Positions 62,195 to 64,000 of a stretch of DNA of 64,000 nucleotides are shown here, piece after piece. The stretch spans positions 1,798,001 to 1,862,000 of the forward strand of contig NZ_ATUG01000002.1 of the NCBI RefSeq assembly GCF_000420085.1, written 5' to 3'. The notes under the pieces were generated by a model that did no database searches, had not been told where the DNA came from, and saw nothing but the letters and a program-made list of their open reading frames with translations. Each line of letters opens with the position of its first letter. The first letter of the stretch is position 1. Source of the DNA: Desulfospira joergensenii DSM 10085 (GTDB taxonomy: Bacteria > Desulfobacterota > Desulfobacteria > Desulfobacterales > Desulfobacteraceae). The position numbers and the translations under genes were made by a program.

Positions 62195-62674
62195 TTATTC
62201 TTGTTTGGATTTGTAATATTCCATGGGAGCCATGGTCTTGTAGCTCTCTGTCTGGATATAGTCCATGAAGAATTTGAAGGCCAGGGGATCGACAAATCCG
62301 GGCAGTTTATAGGCCGGGTTCATATCAGAGTCCAGAAACCGGCTGTCGGGAAATCCAGTGACCCTGTACTTTTCCGTGATGGCCTTTTCCCTGTCCCCGT
62401 CCACCTTTATGCTGACAAAATGCCGGTTCAGAAAGGCAATGACCTCCTCGTCCTTAAAGGTGGTGGCATTCATTTTCTTGCAGTATCCGCACCATTGGGT
62501 CATGAAGTGGAGAAAGATCTTTTTGTTTTCTTGTCTGGCTTCCCGGATGCCGGCGCCATAGGTCTTCCAGTCGATGGCCTGGCCCAGAGCAGGACTGTAC
62601 AGAAGTGGGAAAACCAGAAGAATCATGAGAATAATCCTGGGGGTGGAATCCAAACTGTTTTGCAGAAATTTCAT
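62195..62674 (-). CDS. Periplasmic thioredoxin-fold protein
   Basis: 159 residues counted from the ATG at 62674; the ATG at 62695 would add seven residues. A signal peptide (IILMILLVFPLLYSPALGQA) leads into a thioredoxin fold (KKIFLHFMTQWCGYCKKMNATTFKDEEVIAFLNRHFVSIKVD) with active-site CGYC. The cis-Pro region is VTGFPDSRF. It is similar to thioredoxin-like DUF255/SoxW-type proteins that reduce or isomerise periplasmic disulfides. The gene lies upstream of, and on the same strand as, nothing it clearly serves. Confidence 0.85.
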   Translation of the reverse strand: MKFLQNSLDSTPRIILMILLVFPLLYSPALGQAIDWKTYGAGIREARQENKKIFLHFMTQWCGYCKKMNATTFKDEEVIAFLNRHFVSIKVDGDREKAITEKYRVTGFPDSRFLDSDMNPAYKLPGFVDPLAFKFFMDYIQTESYKTMAPMEYYKSKQE

Positions 62675-62715
62675 GGAAAAAGACCCTTTACTCAAAAATC
62701 AGCATTCAAAAATTT

Positions 62716-63504
62716 TTAATCCCCGTCCAGAAGCCGGCCGATGCCGCCCAGGAGGGAGCCTTCTCCCTTGGCCGTTCCCCCTGCAGACGGGGCATGGGCA
62801 ATGATCCTATCCGCCAGCCTGGAAAAGGGAAGGCTCTGGAGAAAGACGGTTCCCTGGCCGCTCAAGGTGGCGAGGAAAAGGCCTTCCCCGCCGAAGAACA
62901 TGGATTTAAGGTTCCCGGCCCTTTGGATGTCATAGTCGATCCCTGGACTGAACCCCACGATGCAGCCCGTATCCACCATGATGGTTTCATGGTTGAGTTG
63001 CTTTTCTACAATGGTTCCGCCGGCGTGGACAAATGCCATTCCGTCTCCCTGCAGCCGCTGGAGAATGAATCCTTCTCCTCCGAAAAATCCGGCCCCCAGC
63101 TTTTTATTGAATGCGATGCTCACACGGGTACCCAGGGCTGCGCATAGAAAAGCATCTTTCTGGCAGATGAGTTCCCCGCCCATTTTATTCATATCCAGGG
63201 GAATGATCTTTCCGGGGTAGGGGGCTGAAAAGGCCACCCGCTTTTTGCCCCGGCCCTGGTTGGTAAAATGGGTAAGAAAAAGGGATTCTCCGGTAACGGC
63301 CCGCTTGCCGGCATCCAGGAGTTTGCCCATGAGCCCCCTGTCCGGCTGGGATCCGTCCCCCATCTTGGCCTCAAAAGAGACTCCCTCTTCCATCCAGTTC
63401 ATGGCTCCGGCTTCTGCGATGACGGTTTCTCCGGGATCCAGCTCCACCTCCACGGTCTGCATGTCATCCCCGAAAATTTCAAAATCCACTTCGTGGCATT
63501 TCAT
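62716..63504 (-). CDS. AIM24/TIGR00266-family protein
   Basis: 262 residues, full length for the family. Recognisable features are [23 protein letters not shown] near the start, [35 protein letters not shown]-like [28 protein letters not shown], and the [19 protein letters not shown]... [18 protein letters not shown] segment. It forms a beta-rich trimer in known structures; its function is unproven, and the yeast homologue is a mitochondrial inner-membrane protein. The gene stands alone with a good ribosome-binding site. Confidence 0.9.
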   Translation of the reverse strand: MKCHEVDFEIFGDDMQTVEVELDPGETVIAEAGAMNWMEEGVSFEAKMGDGSQPDRGLMGKLLDAGKRAVTGESLFLTHFTNQGRGKKRVAFSAPYPGKIIPLDMNKMGGELICQKDAFLCAALGTRVSIAFNKKLGAGFFGGEGFILQRLQGDGMAFVHAGGTIVEKQLNHETIMVDTGCIVGFSPGIDYDIQRAGNLKSMFFGGEGLFLATLSGQGTVFLQSLPFSRLADRIIAHAPSAGGTAKGEGSLLGGIGRLLDGD

Positions 63505-63949
63505 TTGATCTCTCCTTTATCCATGTTCTAAATCAGGCTCATTGCCTTCAGGTTCTAAAAGAACCCATATCATACATTTTTTCGGGGGAATTGTATAATG
63601 GGTTTTGGATTTTAAAGGGCAGTCGGTTTATTTTCCAGCGCCCCTGGTGAACATGTCCATATCTTCCCGGGTAAAAAAATCCAAATGCATTGGCCTGTGA
63701 ACCCGAGTTCCTTCGGTGTCATGTCGATAAAATGGTTGTTTTTAATTGGAGGGCAGGGCAATCCCGCCGGAACACCCGCCGGAATAATTGAAAAGGCACA
63801 CCTTACAGCCAAAGGCCTGGGGGCCATAAGAGGCCTGTCCCGCCGATGGTAGGGTTTCCCTTTTCCCCACAGGTCCGATTTATGCATCGATATTATCAAG
63901 GTCAAAATTCAGGAAAGACCTTTATGGGATATAAAAAAGGGGGGAGACC
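63505..63949. other. Intergenic region with a possible decayed minus-strand ORF
   Basis: No complete gene is certain. On the minus strand at 63639-63870 one frame reads ...SAGQASYGPQAFGCKVCLFNYSGGCSGGIALPSN, meets a TAA at 63742-63744, and continues in frame as ...MHLDFFTREDMDMFTRGAGK before a second stop. The Cys/Gly-rich segment looks protein-like. It could be a small gene or a remnant, and has no good start signal. Confidence 0.4.
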
Positions 63950-64000
63950 ATGGATCTGAAAGAGGGAACAGGCCGGAAAATCAGGTTTTCCGGGAAGGTT
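63950..64000 (+). CDS. Start of an unidentified gene cut by the window end
   Basis: An ATG at 63950 follows a strong GGGGGGAG site and opens a frame to the window edge. The 17 residues (MDLKEGTGRKIRFSGKV) are too few to identify. Confidence 0.5.
   Translation, partial: MDLKEGTGRKIRFSGKV

Noticed and set aside
1..64000. tRNA, rRNA or CRISPR features
   Set aside because: I found no TTCGANTCC-type T-loop in a cloverleaf context, no rRNA-like stretch and no regularly spaced repeats outside coding DNA.

Overview
The window looks like chromosome of an anaerobic, Gram-negative member of the Desulfobacterota, most likely a Desulfobacterales-type sulfate reducer. The supporting signs are a selenocysteine-decoding trait (two genes read through an in-frame UGA), a DsrK/TmcB/HdrD-like iron-sulfur protein, a TRAP-fed acyl-CoA operon, bacteriohemerythrin, and many ferredoxin-like and sigma-54-related functions. 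There is no rRNA, tRNA, CRISPR array or intact insertion sequence. The species assignment is inference.

Layout. (1) 1-3677: the end of a TonB-dependent receptor, an unrecognised gene, and a periplasmic binding protein/permease/ATPase set for a metal chelate (siderophore or corrinoid). (2) 3688-13935, all on the minus strand: one long operon read from a TetR regulator through a DctPQM TRAP transporter, enoyl-CoA hydratase, PaaK-like acyl-CoA ligase and a TIGR03084 protein to a three-gene biotin-dependent acyl-CoA carboxylase of the methylcrotonyl/geranyl-CoA type. Two 16-bp palindromes precede it. The likely route is import, CoA activation, carboxylation and hydration of a carboxylate. (3) 14473-28293: accessory and housekeeping genes, including hemerythrin, a decayed cation/proton antiporter, a PQQ-type sugar dehydrogenase, an orphan antitoxin-like regulator, a methyltransferase, a ferredoxin diverging from a TetR gene, a PLP lyase diverging from an Lrp gene, a GbsR/ArsA-like/membrane protein cassette, and a chemoreceptor. 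(4) 28315-36767: metF, selD (itself a selenoprotein), an oligopeptide-type binding protein and hrpA. (5) 36918-38246: a selenocysteine-containing HdrC/HdrB-like protein that a normal gene caller splits in two. (6) 38418-43919: parA-parB, then an IspH-UbiA-like fusion and a FapA-family protein.

(7) 43946-58480 is the most remarkable locus. An 11.7-kb gene encodes a 3915-residue iterative lipid/polyketide synthase related to the Pfa (polyunsaturated fatty acid) family. Its order is NPD(degenerate)-NPD(ER)-KS-KS*-AT-KS-4 carrier domains-KR-DH. The second KS keeps its cysteine but has lost both catalytic histidines. All four carrier domains have Thr where phosphopantetheine-bearing Ser is expected. 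A sigma-54 activator and a PlsC-like acyltransferase are encoded divergently, and a sigma-54-like promoter lies in front of the synthase. Together they look like a regulated unit that makes an unusual acyl chain and may transfer it to a membrane lipid.

(8) 58510-64000: a HAMP sensor, a 24-bp perfect inverted repeat, an SDR protein, a GntR/FCD regulator with twin operators controlling itself and a 73-residue orphan protein, a thioredoxin-fold protein, an AIM24-family protein, and the start of a gene cut by the window end.
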